Shown in pieces: positions 25,049 to 35,014 of a stretch of 64,000 nt of DNA (positions within the stretch are counted from its first letter, which is position 1; every line of letters starts with the position of its first letter). The position numbers and the translations under genes were made by a program. The stretch is from NCBI RefSeq assembly GCF_006459125.1, contig NZ_CP041070.1:1798001-1862000 (forward strand). Direction: 5' to 3'. Source of the stretch: Halarcobacter anaerophilus. Lineage in GTDB: Bacteria; Campylobacterota; Campylobacteria; Campylobacterales; Arcobacteraceae. The notes under the pieces are model-generated. The model did not search any database. It saw nothing but the letters and a program-made list of their open reading frames with translations, and was not told the origin of the DNA.

Positions 25049-26243
25049 CATGACAAGCAGCAGTAAAAACAACATCGGTTGAAGAGTTTAATGCTGTTTC
25101 CATTGAATCTTGAATTACGCCTATAATAAACCCCGTAGCAACTACTTGCATTGCAATCTCATTTGAAATACCGAATAAAGAACACGCTAAAGGAATTAAC
25201 AGTATTGATCCTCCTGCAACACCTGAAGTACCGCAGGCTGCCAAACTAGAAACAATACATAATAAAAATGCCGTTCCCAAATCAACATTTATGCCTAAAG
25301 TATTAACAGTAGCCAGAGTTAATACAGTAATAGTAACTGCTGCTCCTGCCATATTTGTTGTTGCTCCAAGAGGAATTGATATAGAATAAGTATCTTCATG
25401 CAAACCTAGTTTTTTACATAAATTTAAATTAACAGGAATATTTGCCGCACTGCTTCTAGTAAAAAAAGCAGTTATTCCGCTCTCTTTAATACAAGTAAAA
25501 ACCAAAGAATAAGGGTTCTTTTTTGTTTTTATAAAGACTATTAAAGGATTTAAAATAAAAGCTATTACAAGCATAGTTCCTACTAATACAACAATTAACT
25601 TAGAGTACGTCATAAGAGTTGCAAAACCGGTTTTTGCAAAAGTTCCCGCAACTAACCCGAATATTCCAAAAGGAGCAAGCCTTATAATAAATTCAACAAT
25701 TTTAGTAACTCCGGCAGAAATATCAAAAAAGACTTTTTTGGTCTCGGCAGAAGTACTGTGCATAGCAAAACCAATTGCAATAGCCCAAGCTAAAACACCT
25801 ATAAAATTCCCCGTTAAAAGAGCGTTAATAGGATTATCTACAACATTAAACAAAACACTTTTTAAAACTTCAATTATACTACTTGGAGGATTTAAAGTTT
25901 CACTGCTAGTTTGTAAAAAAACTAAAAAAGTAGGAAACATAAAACTTATAACTACAGCTAACATAGCCGATAAAAAAGTTCCTATCAAATATAAAAGAAT
26001 AATAGGTTTAATCTTAGTTTCAACACCAACCTCTTTACTAGCTATTGCTGAAGCTACCAATACAAATACCAAAATAGGAGCTATTGCTTTTAAAGCTTTT
26101 ACAAATAATGTACCCAATATCGATAAAGAAATTGCCATCTCTTTTGAGATCAAAGAAACAGCAACTCCTAAAACAATACCTATAAAAATTTGTAAAACTA
26201 AATTTGCGCGGGCAAATTTTAAAATAACATTTTTTAAATTCAT
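25038..26243 (-). CDS. sstT: Serine/threonine:Na+ symporter
   Basis: 401 aa, dicarboxylate/amino acid:cation symporter fold with about eight helices and two re-entrant loops. Motifs match Sst[33 protein letters not shown], the loop [19 protein letters not shown] near 260, and [13 protein letters not shown] near 300. It imports serine and threonine with sodium, fitting a marine amino-acid consumer. It stands alone between a methyltransferase and an MFS gene. Confidence 0.92.
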   Translation of the reverse strand: MNLKNVILKFARANLVLQIFIGIVLGVAVSLISKEMAISLSILGTLFVKALKAIAPILVFVLVASAIASKEVGVETKIKPIILLYLIGTFLSAMLAVVISFMFPTFLVFLQTSSETLNPPSSIIEVLKSVLFNVVDNPINALLTGNFIGVLAWAIAIGFAMHSTSAETKKVFFDISAGVTKIVEFIIRLAPFGIFGLVAGTFAKTGFATLMTYSKLIVVLVGTMLVIAFILNPLIVFIKTKKNPYSLVFTCIKESGITAFFTRSSAANIPVNLNLCKKLGLHEDTYSISIPLGATTNMAGAAVTITVLTLATVNTLGINVDLGTAFLLCIVSSLAACGTSGVAGGSILLIPLACSLFGISNEIAMQVVATGFIIGVIQDSMETALNSSTDVVFTAACHDMN

Positions 26244-26334
26244 ACTTAATCCTAATAATTAAATTTTCAGATTAAGATTTTATCAAATATTTTATAAAAC
26301 AAAGTTATATTAAAATTTCATAAAAATCATATAT

Positions 26335-27246
26335 TTATTTCTTTATTCTCTTAAAAACCAAGTTTTTTAAACTTTTTTCATCATTATTTGAAGGAAATTC
26401 ATCTAAATTTGATAATCTTTTTACAAAAGCAAATTTCGGTGCATTTTTAGCAAAAAGCTCTTTTATAAAGTTTGTATCAAGTTCAGGTGCATTTAGACAA
26501 GATAAAACTACGCAGTTATCACTTGCTAATTCATCTAATCTCTTTATTATCTTCTCATAATCTTTTGTTGCGGCAAAACTTCCTTTTTGAAAAGACGGTG
26601 GGTCAATTATTATAATATCATAAGGAGCTTCTTTTCTTATTCTGCTCCATGACTTTAAAATATTATATGGAAAAAATTTTACTTTTTTTGTATCCAAATC
26701 ATTGATACGATGATTTATTCTTCCTATATTTAAAGCATTTTTTGCCATATCGACATTTATTACTTTTTTTGCATCTGAACTAACGGCACAAACGGAAAAA
26801 GCACAAGTATAAGAGAAAAGATTTAAAATATTTTTGTTTTTTGCAATTGATTTTATAAACTCTCTTCCCCTTTTCATATCAGGAAAAATTCCTATATTTT
26901 TATTTGAAAAATTTATTAAATATTTTAAACCGTTTTCAAAAGCAAACTCTTCTTCTTTTAAAGTTCCGTAAATAATTTTACAAGGAGCATTTTTTAAAAA
27001 TCTTTCTTGTACGACAAAACTCTTAAAATCATATCTTATAGCAATCTCTTCTAAAAGTTTTTCAATATCCTCTTGAAAATCATTTTTTTCATAAAATTGT
27101 GCAAAAAAGATTTTATCAATACTATCAACTGTTAAATAGGAAAAATCATCATAAAAATTCCCTCTACCGTGAAAAACTCTTCTATACTCAATATCTTTGT
27201 TTTTTAGATTACTCTCAATAACCAATTTTAAATCATCTAAATTCAC
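26335..27246 (-). CDS. RlmI/YccW-like class I SAM-dependent methyltransferase
   Basis: 303 aa. Rossmann methyltransferase with SAM motif I at NLFSYTCAFSVCAV (near 140), motif II acidic residue in NVDMAKNAL, and a catalytic IIIDPPSFQKG motif near 213, as in the PF10672 group of rRNA cytosine/guanine methyltransferases. The N-terminal PUA domain of full RlmI is absent. Probably modifies rRNA; exact target unknown. Confidence 0.82.
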   Translation of the reverse strand: MNLDDLKLVIESNLKNKDIEYRRVFHGRGNFYDDFSYLTVDSIDKIFFAQFYEKNDFQEDIEKLLEEIAIRYDFKSFVVQERFLKNAPCKIIYGTLKEEEFAFENGLKYLINFSNKNIGIFPDMKRGREFIKSIAKNKNILNLFSYTCAFSVCAVSSDAKKVINVDMAKNALNIGRINHRINDLDTKKVKFFPYNILKSWSRIRKEAPYDIIIIDPPSFQKGSFAATKDYEKIIKRLDELASDNCVVLSCLNAPELDTNFIKELFAKNAPKFAFVKRLSNLDEFPSNNDEKSLKNLVFKRIKK

Positions 27247-27321
27247 TATCTAACCTTAAAATTGAAAATATTGATAATAATAACATTTACATAGAAAAAA
27301 CAAACTTATTGTTAATATTAT

Positions 27322-27349
27322 AAATAAAGAGGGAGATCCCTCTTTATTT
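27322..27349 (-). terminator. Terminator of the tor reductase operon
   Basis: AAATAAAGAGGGA (27322-27334), a 2-nt centre, TCCCTCTTTATTT (27337-27349): a perfect 13-bp stem overlapping the torA stop codon, followed on the minus strand by ATAATATT. Confidence 0.7.
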
Positions 27350-29827
27350 CGGTTGTTTAAAGATTGTCAAAGAAGGTGCCTCTTTAGTATATTTTTCAAT
27401 ATTTACTAAGGCTGTATTTGAACTATTTCCCATTGCCAATTCTGAGGTAGGAATATCTTTTGTCAGAAGATTTGCTGAACCGTTTTTACAAAGAGTTCCT
27501 GCTTCTGCTTTTGTTTCAGGATCATACCAAGCTCCTTCTTGTACTCTTACAACTCCGTCTTTTAAATAATCAGTTACAATTGCTCCTGTTAATATTTGTC
27601 CTCTATCATTAAATACTCTTACAATATCGCCTGATTTAATACCTTTTCTTTTTGCATCTTGTGTATTAATCCAAATCGGTTCTCTATTTGATACTGCATA
27701 TTTTTTTCTTAGACTTGTATTATTTAATTGAGAGTGTAATCTATGGCTTGGATGTGGAGAAATTAGAGCAAATTCTGCTGTTTTATTTTCCATACCGACC
27801 CACTCTACAGGTTCAAACCATGTTGGATGGGCTTTACAATCTTTATAATTCATTTTTTCAATTGTTTTTGAATAAATCTCTATTTTTCCCGACGGAGTTC
27901 CAAGGGGATTTAAAATTGGATCTTCCCTAAAATCCGCATATCTGACAAATTGAGTATTTTCATACGGTGCTTCAAAAGTAATCGGCTGATTTTTCATCCA
28001 AAAAGTTTTGAATGGCGGTATAGGCATATTCATTTTTTCAGCTTGAGTATATGCTCTATTATAAAACTCTTCTATCCATTGCATTTCAGTTTTATTTTGA
28101 GTATATTTTTCAAACACCCCAAACTCTTTTGAAAGATCACTGAAAATTTGATAATCATCTCTTGCTTCATACTGTTTTTTAACTGCTTGTTTCATAGGAA
28201 CAATATTTAAATTTGAATAATCTCCCGTTACGGTAATATCATTTCTTTCATAACTTGTTGTTACAGGCATTACAATATCTGCCATTCTGGCTGTCGGTGT
28301 CCAAAAAGCTTCATTTACAACGACCGTTCTAGGAACTTTCCATGCTTTAATTAAAGTATTTGTATCTTGATGATGCACAAAGGGATTTCCACCCACCCAA
28401 TAGATAAAATCAATTTCGGGATAAGTGATTTTTTTACCGTTAAAATCAATTGTTTTACCAGGATTTAGAAGTGCATCTGCAATTCTGGCAACAGGAAATG
28501 AATATTTGGCAGCATTTTTTAACCAAGCTGCACCTCCTTGCTCTTTTGAAGTAGATACATTGGCTGTTATTCCACCTATAATTGCACTTTTTGCTGTAGG
28601 AACTCCTCCGTTTGAATAATGATAAGAGAGTCCAAAACCACCCCCTGGCAAGCCGATTTGTCCTAAAACAGAAGCAAGAGTTACAAGCATCCAGTGAGGT
28701 TGTTCTCCATGATGGGCTCTTTGCATTCCCCAGCCTGACATTAGCATCGTTCTATTATCATAAAATAGATTTGCCAACTCTTCAATTGTTTTTTTATCAA
28801 CTCCGCAGATTTTTGCCGCCCAAACTGCATCTTTTACAATACCATCCTCTTTTCCGTATAGATATTCTTTAAATTTATCAAACCCTTCTGTATATTCATC
28901 TAAAAAATCAGGATCATATTTTTTTGCTTCTAATAAAGTATGTACCATCCCCATCATCATTGCGACATCTGTATTAGGATTTGGAGCAATCCATTGAGCA
29001 TTTAAATATTCGCAGGTTTCTGTTTTAAAAGGATCTATACAAATAATTTTTTTGCCTGATTTTTTTAACTCTTCAAAATATTTGAATCCGTTTTCATCAC
29101 TTGAAGTCCAAGCAAGTTTCAAAGTCGCAATAGGATTTGCTCCCCAAATTACAACTACTTTTGAATGTTCTAATACGACAGGCCATGATGTTTGTTGTTC
29201 ATAAACTTCAAGTGTTCCTAAAACATGAGGCATTATTACTTGTGAAGCACCGGTTGAATAATCACCTACTGTTCCCGTAAATCCACCTGTTGCAGTCATA
29301 AATCTATGCAATAACACTCTACTGTTGTGAACATTTCCACTGCTTTTCCATCCGTAACTTCCTGCAAAAACTCCTTTTGCACCTTTCTCTTTTCTTGTTT
29401 TTTTAAGCTCTTTTGCTATTAATTTAATAGCTTCTTTATATGAAACCCGAACCCATTCGTCATTACCTCTTAGTTGCGGTTTTGGATTATCAGGATTGTT
29501 TAAATAAGATTTTCTAACCATCGGATATCTAATTCTATCCTCGGCATATACTAAATCCTCTGTATAATATTGTAAAGAATTTTCAATATCCGAAGTTTTT
29601 TGATAAGGTTCGGATTTTATTACTTTCCCCTCTTTAATAGTCAGTTTTAACATACCCCAGTGAGCAGCAGTTAAAATTTCTCCGTTAAGAACTAATTTTG
29701 TAGAAAACTTTGTAATCACACTTGCAAGCAATTCTCCTCTTTTTGTGATGGCATCAACAAAAGGAACAGCTGTAAAAAGTGCAGCAACTCTAATAAAACT
29801 TCTTCTTTTTTGATCTATATTTTTCAT
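27344..29827 (-). CDS. torA: Periplasmic trimethylamine-N-oxide reductase (molybdopterin enzyme)
   Basis: 827 aa. Reduces TMAO to trimethylamine as terminal electron acceptor. Twin-arginine signal QKRRSFIRVAALF at the N-terminus shows export with cofactor. The Mo-ligand serine lies in GSYGWKSSG; other DMSO/TMAO-reductase motifs are WGANPIATLK, SGWGMQRAHHGEQPHWM and GGGFGLSYHYSNGG. I chose ATG 29827 (AAAGGTG 6 nt upstream); a GTG three codons earlier overlaps the cytochrome stop. The gene order with the cytochrome matches Campylobacter jejuni Cj0264c-Cj0265c. Confidence 0.93.
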   Translation of the reverse strand: MKNIDQKRRSFIRVAALFTAVPFVDAITKRGELLASVITKFSTKLVLNGEILTAAHWGMLKLTIKEGKVIKSEPYQKTSDIENSLQYYTEDLVYAEDRIRYPMVRKSYLNNPDNPKPQLRGNDEWVRVSYKEAIKLIAKELKKTRKEKGAKGVFAGSYGWKSSGNVHNSRVLLHRFMTATGGFTGTVGDYSTGASQVIMPHVLGTLEVYEQQTSWPVVLEHSKVVVIWGANPIATLKLAWTSSDENGFKYFEELKKSGKKIICIDPFKTETCEYLNAQWIAPNPNTDVAMMMGMVHTLLEAKKYDPDFLDEYTEGFDKFKEYLYGKEDGIVKDAVWAAKICGVDKKTIEELANLFYDNRTMLMSGWGMQRAHHGEQPHWMLVTLASVLGQIGLPGGGFGLSYHYSNGGVPTAKSAIIGGITANVSTSKEQGGAAWLKNAAKYSFPVARIADALLNPGKTIDFNGKKITYPEIDFIYWVGGNPFVHHQDTNTLIKAWKVPRTVVVNEAFWTPTARMADIVMPVTTSYERNDITVTGDYSNLNIVPMKQAVKKQYEARDDYQIFSDLSKEFGVFEKYTQNKTEMQWIEEFYNRAYTQAEKMNMPIPPFKTFWMKNQPITFEAPYENTQFVRYADFREDPILNPLGTPSGKIEIYSKTIEKMNYKDCKAHPTWFEPVEWVGMENKTAEFALISPHPSHRLHSQLNNTSLRKKYAVSNREPIWINTQDAKRKGIKSGDIVRVFNDRGQILTGAIVTDYLKDGVVRVQEGAWYDPETKAEAGTLCKNGSANLLTKDIPTSELAMGNSSNTALVNIEKYTKEAPSLTIFKQPK

Positions 29828-29828
29828 C

Positions 29829-30416
29829 TTATTCACCTTTCATATCTTTTGCATGTTTTTGTAAATATTGAGTAACTAAATATCTGTCTTGTTTTTGGAT
29901 TGCAGTTCTATTTACCATGGCTTTAAACATACTTGGCCATTGATTAGCGGTAAATTCATTGACAGGATGTGCAGGATGGCAGATTGAACAGTTATTTTTA
30001 AAAAGTTCTTGTGCTTTTGAATATAAAGAATCCAAATCTTTTGTCAGATTACTATTTTTCGTATAAGCTGTTAAAACAACTTTTTCCCACTCTACTGCAT
30101 TTTCATCTTTGCTGCTTGATATTTTTTTAATATCAAAGTTTCCACTTTTACTTAAACCTGCAACTAGGATTCTTTTTCCTTTGACAAAATAGATAGCAGT
30201 TGAAACTCCCGATTTCATATAACCTTCCATTTCAATTTTTACTCTATTGCCTTTTTTTTCTAAGATTTTTACTTCTGAAGTAGGAAGAAGTCTTCCTTTT
30301 CTTGTAGTGCTATCTGAAGTTTCAAATAAGTTTTTGACGGAGCTGCTGTACATAATTTCACTCCCGTACAAAGATATACTTAATAATGAAACCCCAAAGA
30401 TTATGCTCTTTTTCAT
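29829..30416 (-). CDS. Monoheme cytochrome c, electron donor to TorA
   Basis: 195 aa with a signal peptide (FGVSLLSISLYGS) and one heme c site, NNCSICHPAHPVNEFTANQWPSMF near residue 143, which resembles the C-terminal heme domain of TorC-type cytochromes. The N-terminal part (residues about 30-110) is an SH3-like beta domain. It immediately precedes torA, as in C. jejuni, and should pass electrons from the quinol pool to TorA. Confidence 0.9.
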   Translation of the reverse strand: MKKSIIFGVSLLSISLYGSEIMYSSSVKNLFETSDSTTRKGRLLPTSEVKILEKKGNRVKIEMEGYMKSGVSTAIYFVKGKRILVAGLSKSGNFDIKKISSSKDENAVEWEKVVLTAYTKNSNLTKDLDSLYSKAQELFKNNCSICHPAHPVNEFTANQWPSMFKAMVNRTAIQKQDRYLVTQYLQKHAKDMKGE

Positions 30417-30511
30417 ATTAAATCCTTTATCTTTTCTTAATTTTTTAAATTATAAAAAAATTAAAGGTTAAAATAGTTGGAAAATTGTGGCAAAAAAATG
30501 GCTTTTGCCGT

Positions 30512-32167
30512 TTATTTGATTTTTATAGTAAATAAGGCTCCGTTTTCAATATTTTTTACATTTACAAAACCTTGCATATTGTTCTCTATAATCATTTTTG
30601 TCATATAAAGACCGATTCCCGTTCCTTGTTTAGCATGTTTTGTCGTAAAATAGGGTTCAAATATTATATCTATATCCTCAAGTTTTATTCCTCCTGCATT
30701 ATCGGATATTTTTATAACAGTAAATTTTCTACCCACTTTAATACTTATTTTTATCTTTGGGTCTTTTATTTTTCTAGAGACAAGAACATCTTTTGCATTA
30801 GATATAATATTTAATATTGCATGGGAAAATTCACTTGAATAACCGTTAATAATATTATCATCTTGAACATCAAAAATTAATTTTATTTTATTGTTAGTCA
30901 AAGAAGCATTAATAATAGATAAAGCTTTTTTACAGGCACTAAGTACGGAAAAATCCTCTTTTTTCTTTGATGGTTTAAAGAAATTTTGAAAATCGCTTAT
31001 AGTCATGGACATATGTTCCGTAACTTGGTTACAAATTTTAATACTTTCTAATAAATGTTCTTTATTTAACTTGCTGTACTTTGTAATAGTTTCTACTTCC
31101 ATTAAAACAGCATTAATCTCGCTTATAGGTTGTCTCCACTGATGGGCTATATTTCCAATCATTTCTCCCATTGCAGCTAATTTTGATTGCTGCATCATTA
31201 GTTTTTCCTGATTTGTTCTTTGAGTAATCTCTTCTTTGATTTTGTTTTCCAAACTGTCAATCACTTCATTCATCACGTTTTTTAAAGTATTTAACTCTTT
31301 TGATTTCCCTTCCTCTTTTAGCCTGTTCCCGAATTTTCCCTCTTTTAGATTATCTAAAGTTAAAGTTGCTTCATGAATAAGTTTATAATCATCATGTAAA
31401 TTCTCTTTTATTAATTTAACTTTTTTATTTATAGCTTCACTCATTAAGCCTAATTCATCTTTGCTTTTTATATCTATATGATGCAGTGTCTTTTTATAAT
31501 CAGTCGGACTGTTTAAATAATCGAAAAACTTTTCCAAACCTTTTTGTATTGTTTCTATATTTTTTACTAACTTCATAATAACTGTAATATCAAGAATTAA
31601 ACCGATTAGACCGATAATAAGTACTCCGATTAAAATATAAAAATTATTATTATCTACGCTTTTTTTAAGTTCAAATATCTTTTTTTCTGAACTTTTCAGT
31701 TTTTCATTTTGAATACCTTTTAATTGATTAATTAAATCATAAAAACTATCTCTTTCTACAGTTGAAGTATTCATAAAAGCACCTTCATCAAACCCTTTTA
31801 ATGAATATTCTCTTGTTTTTAAAGCAATTTTTTTATAATTTTCCCAATATTTACTGTCAAGATATAAATTTTTTGAAAACTTTCCATCTAGACTATTTAT
31901 CATTGGTAATATTTTTTTATCTATATCATTTTTATAATCATCATTTGGAGAGATAACTAAAGAAAGAATCATTTCACGTAAGATATATAACTCTTCTATA
32001 TATAAAGTTTGTATTTTTTGCGTATCTTGAAAATTAATAACTACACTATTTGAATTTTTAAAACTCTCTTGGTTTATTTTCAAAGCTAACCAGCCAATAA
32101 AAAGCAAAGAAAGAAAGGCGATAAACCCTAAAATTAGAAACTTTTGACGAATTTTAAGATTATTCAT
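30512..32167 (-). CDS. Sensor histidine kinase of the tor locus
   Basis: 551 aa: membrane helix near 10-29, a helical periplasmic sensor of about 140 residues, second helix near 175-195, HAMP-like linker, then the kinase. H-box AHQWRQPISEINAV, N-box FSHAILNIISNAKD, G-boxes DNAGGI and GTGIGLYMTK. It overlaps the upstream solute-binding protein gene by 8 nt and lies 95 bp from the cytochrome-torA pair on the same strand, so it probably senses TMAO or a related signal (inference by position). Confidence 0.87.
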   Translation of the reverse strand: MNNLKIRQKFLILGFIAFLSLLFIGWLALKINQESFKNSNSVVINFQDTQKIQTLYIEELYILREMILSLVISPNDDYKNDIDKKILPMINSLDGKFSKNLYLDSKYWENYKKIALKTREYSLKGFDEGAFMNTSTVERDSFYDLINQLKGIQNEKLKSSEKKIFELKKSVDNNNFYILIGVLIIGLIGLILDITVIMKLVKNIETIQKGLEKFFDYLNSPTDYKKTLHHIDIKSKDELGLMSEAINKKVKLIKENLHDDYKLIHEATLTLDNLKEGKFGNRLKEEGKSKELNTLKNVMNEVIDSLENKIKEEITQRTNQEKLMMQQSKLAAMGEMIGNIAHQWRQPISEINAVLMEVETITKYSKLNKEHLLESIKICNQVTEHMSMTISDFQNFFKPSKKKEDFSVLSACKKALSIINASLTNNKIKLIFDVQDDNIINGYSSEFSHAILNIISNAKDVLVSRKIKDPKIKISIKVGRKFTVIKISDNAGGIKLEDIDIIFEPYFTTKHAKQGTGIGLYMTKMIIENNMQGFVNVKNIENGALFTIKIK

Positions 32168-33791
32168 ATTTTACCCTTATGGGATAAAAATACTTTAATC
32201 TCTCTTTTGGTAACTCTTTTTTTCTAACTGACCAATGATAAGGCGTTATTTGTGCATTCCAAAGGGGAAATATCGCCATTTTTGAAGGCTTGTAAACTAC
32301 TTCTTTATTTAATGCCAAAACAATATTTGCCGAAGGCAAAACCAGAGTATATGCTTTATCATAACTATAAAGTAAAAGCTTATTTACTTCTTTTTTAAAT
32401 TCTTTAGAAGAGATATCAAGTTTAAATAGTTTGTGAAATTCTTTATCTAAAAACTTATCTTCTAAGATTGAACTCCAACCTGACTGGGGATAAAGGGTGA
32501 AGAAACCTGTCCAAGGGTGCCCGTTCCAATCCTCATCCCCCCAAATAAGTAAATCCCAATCATAACTTTTTTCTTTGTTGTCAAAAAGCCTTTTTAATAC
32601 GACCTTTTCATCACTTGTAATAAAATAATTTAATTTTACTCCATATTTTGATAATTGATACTCTATACCTTTGCATATAAACATAAATCTGTCTTGTGTT
32701 ACGACTTTTAACTCTAAGCCGTTTAAAATAGATTTCAACTCTTTTTGGGAGAATCTCGGTTTCCTGTTTAAATATTTTTTTGATATTTCTTTAGAATAAT
32801 AAGCATTTGAAGATAATAGAAACGGAGATATTTTAGCTTCATTTTTAAAAACAAATTTTATTAATCTCTCTTGATCAATAGCGTCATTTAAAGCCTGTCT
32901 AACTTTTTGATTCTTCAACTTGGAATTCTTTTTTAATAAATTCATATGCACAAGAAAAGTTCCGTTTGACGGAGAGATTAACAATTTAGCATATTTAGAG
33001 TTTACGATTTCCGTTTTTTTATCAAAAGGAATATATGCAATATCAAGTTCACCCTCTTTTTTTGAAATTTTATCAATAACCTCTTTATTTGTCAGTTGAG
33101 TATAGATTGTGATTTTTTCTACATAAGGTTTGTTTTTCTCAAAGTAATATGGATTTGCCTTTAAAACTATTTTTTTACTTTGTGTTAATCCTGTGGCGTA
33201 TCCTTCTTCTAAAATATAAGGTCCTGCTCCGTATAGACCTGCTGCTTTCGTATTTTGAGCAGTATAACTTGGTCTCCAATTATATTTTTTATAATAATCA
33301 TTTGTGTAAAAGTTTATTACACATAAATCATTTAGCAACATTCCATAGGGAACTTTCAGATGTATTCTTATTTTATATTCATCTACTTTTTCTACATAAT
33401 CCAAAGCATTATGAATATTACTATATAAAAAAGGTCCTTTTATAAAGTGTTTAAAATTTTCAACTACAGAATCTGCGTTAAACGTTGAACCATCTTGAAA
33501 TTTAACATCTTTTCTCAGCCAGAAATCATAAGTTAAAGCATCTACTTTTTTATGCTTATAGGCCAAATAATATTCCCAACCCTTATTTGAATCACTTAAT
33601 CTGACTAATGTTCCGTTTATTAAACTTAAAATATTAAAATATGGAAGAGTAGGCATATATACTTTTAAATGTGAACTTTTTATTCTCTGTTTTATTGCAA
33701 TATCTTTTGAGTTATCATGCTCGTAAGATATAGGGTTGGAAGAAAATAGAAAGCTTATTGTAAGAATAAGTGCAAAAAAAATCTTATGCAA
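32160..33791 (-). CDS. Family 5 extracellular solute-binding protein, sensor-associated
   Basis: 543 aa with a signal peptide (KIFFALILTISFLFSS; no lipobox). The fold is the oligopeptide/nickel-binding SBP_bac_5 type: FWLRKDVKFQDGSTFNADSVVENF near 90, GAGPYILEE near 190, VRQALNDAIDQERLIKFVF near 300, WDLLIWGDEDWNGHPWTGF near 410. No ABC permease or ATPase is near. It starts with TTG inside the response-regulator end (8-nt overlap) and ends inside the kinase start (8-nt overlap). This suggests a periplasmic ligand-binding partner of the kinase, like TorT but of a different fold family. Confidence 0.85.
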   Translation of the reverse strand: MHKIFFALILTISFLFSSNPISYEHDNSKDIAIKQRIKSSHLKVYMPTLPYFNILSLINGTLVRLSDSNKGWEYYLAYKHKKVDALTYDFWLRKDVKFQDGSTFNADSVVENFKHFIKGPFLYSNIHNALDYVEKVDEYKIRIHLKVPYGMLLNDLCVINFYTNDYYKKYNWRPSYTAQNTKAAGLYGAGPYILEEGYATGLTQSKKIVLKANPYYFEKNKPYVEKITIYTQLTNKEVIDKISKKEGELDIAYIPFDKKTEIVNSKYAKLLISPSNGTFLVHMNLLKKNSKLKNQKVRQALNDAIDQERLIKFVFKNEAKISPFLLSSNAYYSKEISKKYLNRKPRFSQKELKSILNGLELKVVTQDRFMFICKGIEYQLSKYGVKLNYFITSDEKVVLKRLFDNKEKSYDWDLLIWGDEDWNGHPWTGFFTLYPQSGWSSILEDKFLDKEFHKLFKLDISSKEFKKEVNKLLLYSYDKAYTLVLPSANIVLALNKEVVYKPSKMAIFPLWNAQITPYHWSVRKKELPKERLKYFYPIRVKYE

Positions 33792-34458
33792 CTTTATAAC
33801 CTATCCCCGAAAGATTTATAATAAAATCCTTCGGCAGCTTTTTTCTTAAATTTCTAATTAAAGATCTTAAAGCGTTATCAGTCATAACATTATCCTGCCA
33901 AACTTCATTTTGTAATTGTTCATAAGAAGTAATAGTGTTGATATTTTTAAAAAGCAACTCTAAAAACAGAATCTCTTTTTTTGTTAAAGAAATCAATTTA
34001 TCTTTATGTAACAATATTTTTTGATTCCAATCATACTCATAATCATCAGGCAACTTTTTTAAATTTTTTGAGTTTTCAAATAATTTTTGACAGTGAACTA
34101 AAGCATCAATAAGTTTTTCTAAATTTATAGGTTTTACTATATATTTTTCTATATGCATATCAATAAGTTCAAAAAGATACTTTTCACTTGTATAAGCTGT
34201 AACGACGACAATACAAATATCACTGTTATCTTTTCTAATCTCTTTTATAAAGTCTACTCCGTTCATATCCGGCATTTCCAAATCCGTTATAATCAAATCG
34301 GGAGTAAAGGTTTTTAACTTTTCTAACGCCTCAATACCATTTGATGCTTCTTCTACTTCTGCAACTATATAAGACAAAGAAGAGACTGTTTTCTTTCTAA
34401 TAAGTTCTTCATCCTCAACAAATAAAATTTTTAATTGTTTTAAGACTTTATTTGACAT
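33784..34458 (-). CDS. OmpR-family response regulator of the tor locus
   Basis: 224 aa. Complete receiver with the acidic pocket VEDEE, phospho-acceptor Asp in LIITDLEMPDMNG, conserved Thr/Lys (VVTAYTS, KYIVKPIN), and a C-terminal winged helix (ISLTKKEILFLELL, ALRSLIRNLRKKL, GIGYKV). ATG 34458 has GAGGTGG 5 nt upstream; a GTG three codons earlier is less likely. First gene of the RR-SBP-HK trio; it likely activates the cytochrome-torA pair. Confidence 0.9.
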   Translation of the reverse strand: MSNKVLKQLKILFVEDEELIRKKTVSSLSYIVAEVEEASNGIEALEKLKTFTPDLIITDLEMPDMNGVDFIKEIRKDNSDICIVVVTAYTSEKYLFELIDMHIEKYIVKPINLEKLIDALVHCQKLFENSKNLKKLPDDYEYDWNQKILLHKDKLISLTKKEILFLELLFKNINTITSYEQLQNEVWQDNVMTDNALRSLIRNLRKKLPKDFIINLSGIGYKVA

Positions 34459-34485
34459 AATTTCCACCTCAACAAATAATACAAT

Positions 34486-34968
34486 TTATTTAAACTCATA
34501 CATTTTTATATTAACAACTTCATACTCAAAAAAGTTGCCGTTTATTTGAAACTCGAACTCTTCATTAATCCTTTTTCCAAAGAGAGCTCTTCCTAAAGGA
34601 GATTTATTGGAGATTTTATTCTCTTTTGGATTTGTTTCAAAAGTTCCTACAAGTATATACTTATATTCTTCATTTGATTCTAAATTTAAAAGTTTTATTT
34701 CAGAACCGAAGTTAACTCTGTCGTGGGGAATTTTTGTTGTATCTATTACTTTTGAGTTATTTATGATTTTATCTAAAAATCTGAGTCTTTTATCAAGATT
34801 ACGTATCATCTCTTTTGCCGAGATGTATTCTGCATTTTCACTTCTGTCGCCAAATTGGGCAGCTATCTCTTTTTGCTTTACCCAATAAGGTTTTTTATTT
34901 TCTAAGAGGTCTTTAAATTCATCTACTATTTTTTTATATCCAAACTGTGTTATTAACTCTTTTTGCAT
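34486..34968 (-). CDS. greB: Transcript cleavage factor GreB-like
   Basis: 160 aa. Gre factors rescue backtracked RNA polymerase. N-terminal coiled-coil segment (FKDLLENKKPYWVKQKEIAAQFGDRSENAEYISAKE), with the acidic tip residues in GDRSENAEY, followed by the C-terminal FKBP-like domain (SPLGRALFGKRINEEFEF). The longer linker and sequence fit GreB better than GreA. Independent gene upstream of the response regulator on the same strand. Confidence 0.85.
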   Translation of the reverse strand: MQKELITQFGYKKIVDEFKDLLENKKPYWVKQKEIAAQFGDRSENAEYISAKEMIRNLDKRLRFLDKIINNSKVIDTTKIPHDRVNFGSEIKLLNLESNEEYKYILVGTFETNPKENKISNKSPLGRALFGKRINEEFEFQINGNFFEYEVVNIKMYEFK

Positions 34969-35014
34969 AAAATATTATAGTCAAAAAAGTTTGAATAAAT
35001 AGTCAAAAACAGTA

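Noticed and set aside
25738-26262. 174-aa open frame antisense to sstT
   Set aside because: Shadow of sstT codons; no ribosome site or family resemblance, while sstT is unambiguous.
32160-33791. Solute-binding protein as part of a peptide/nickel ABC importer
   Set aside because: No permease or ATPase genes nearby, and it overlaps a response regulator and a kinase on its two sides.
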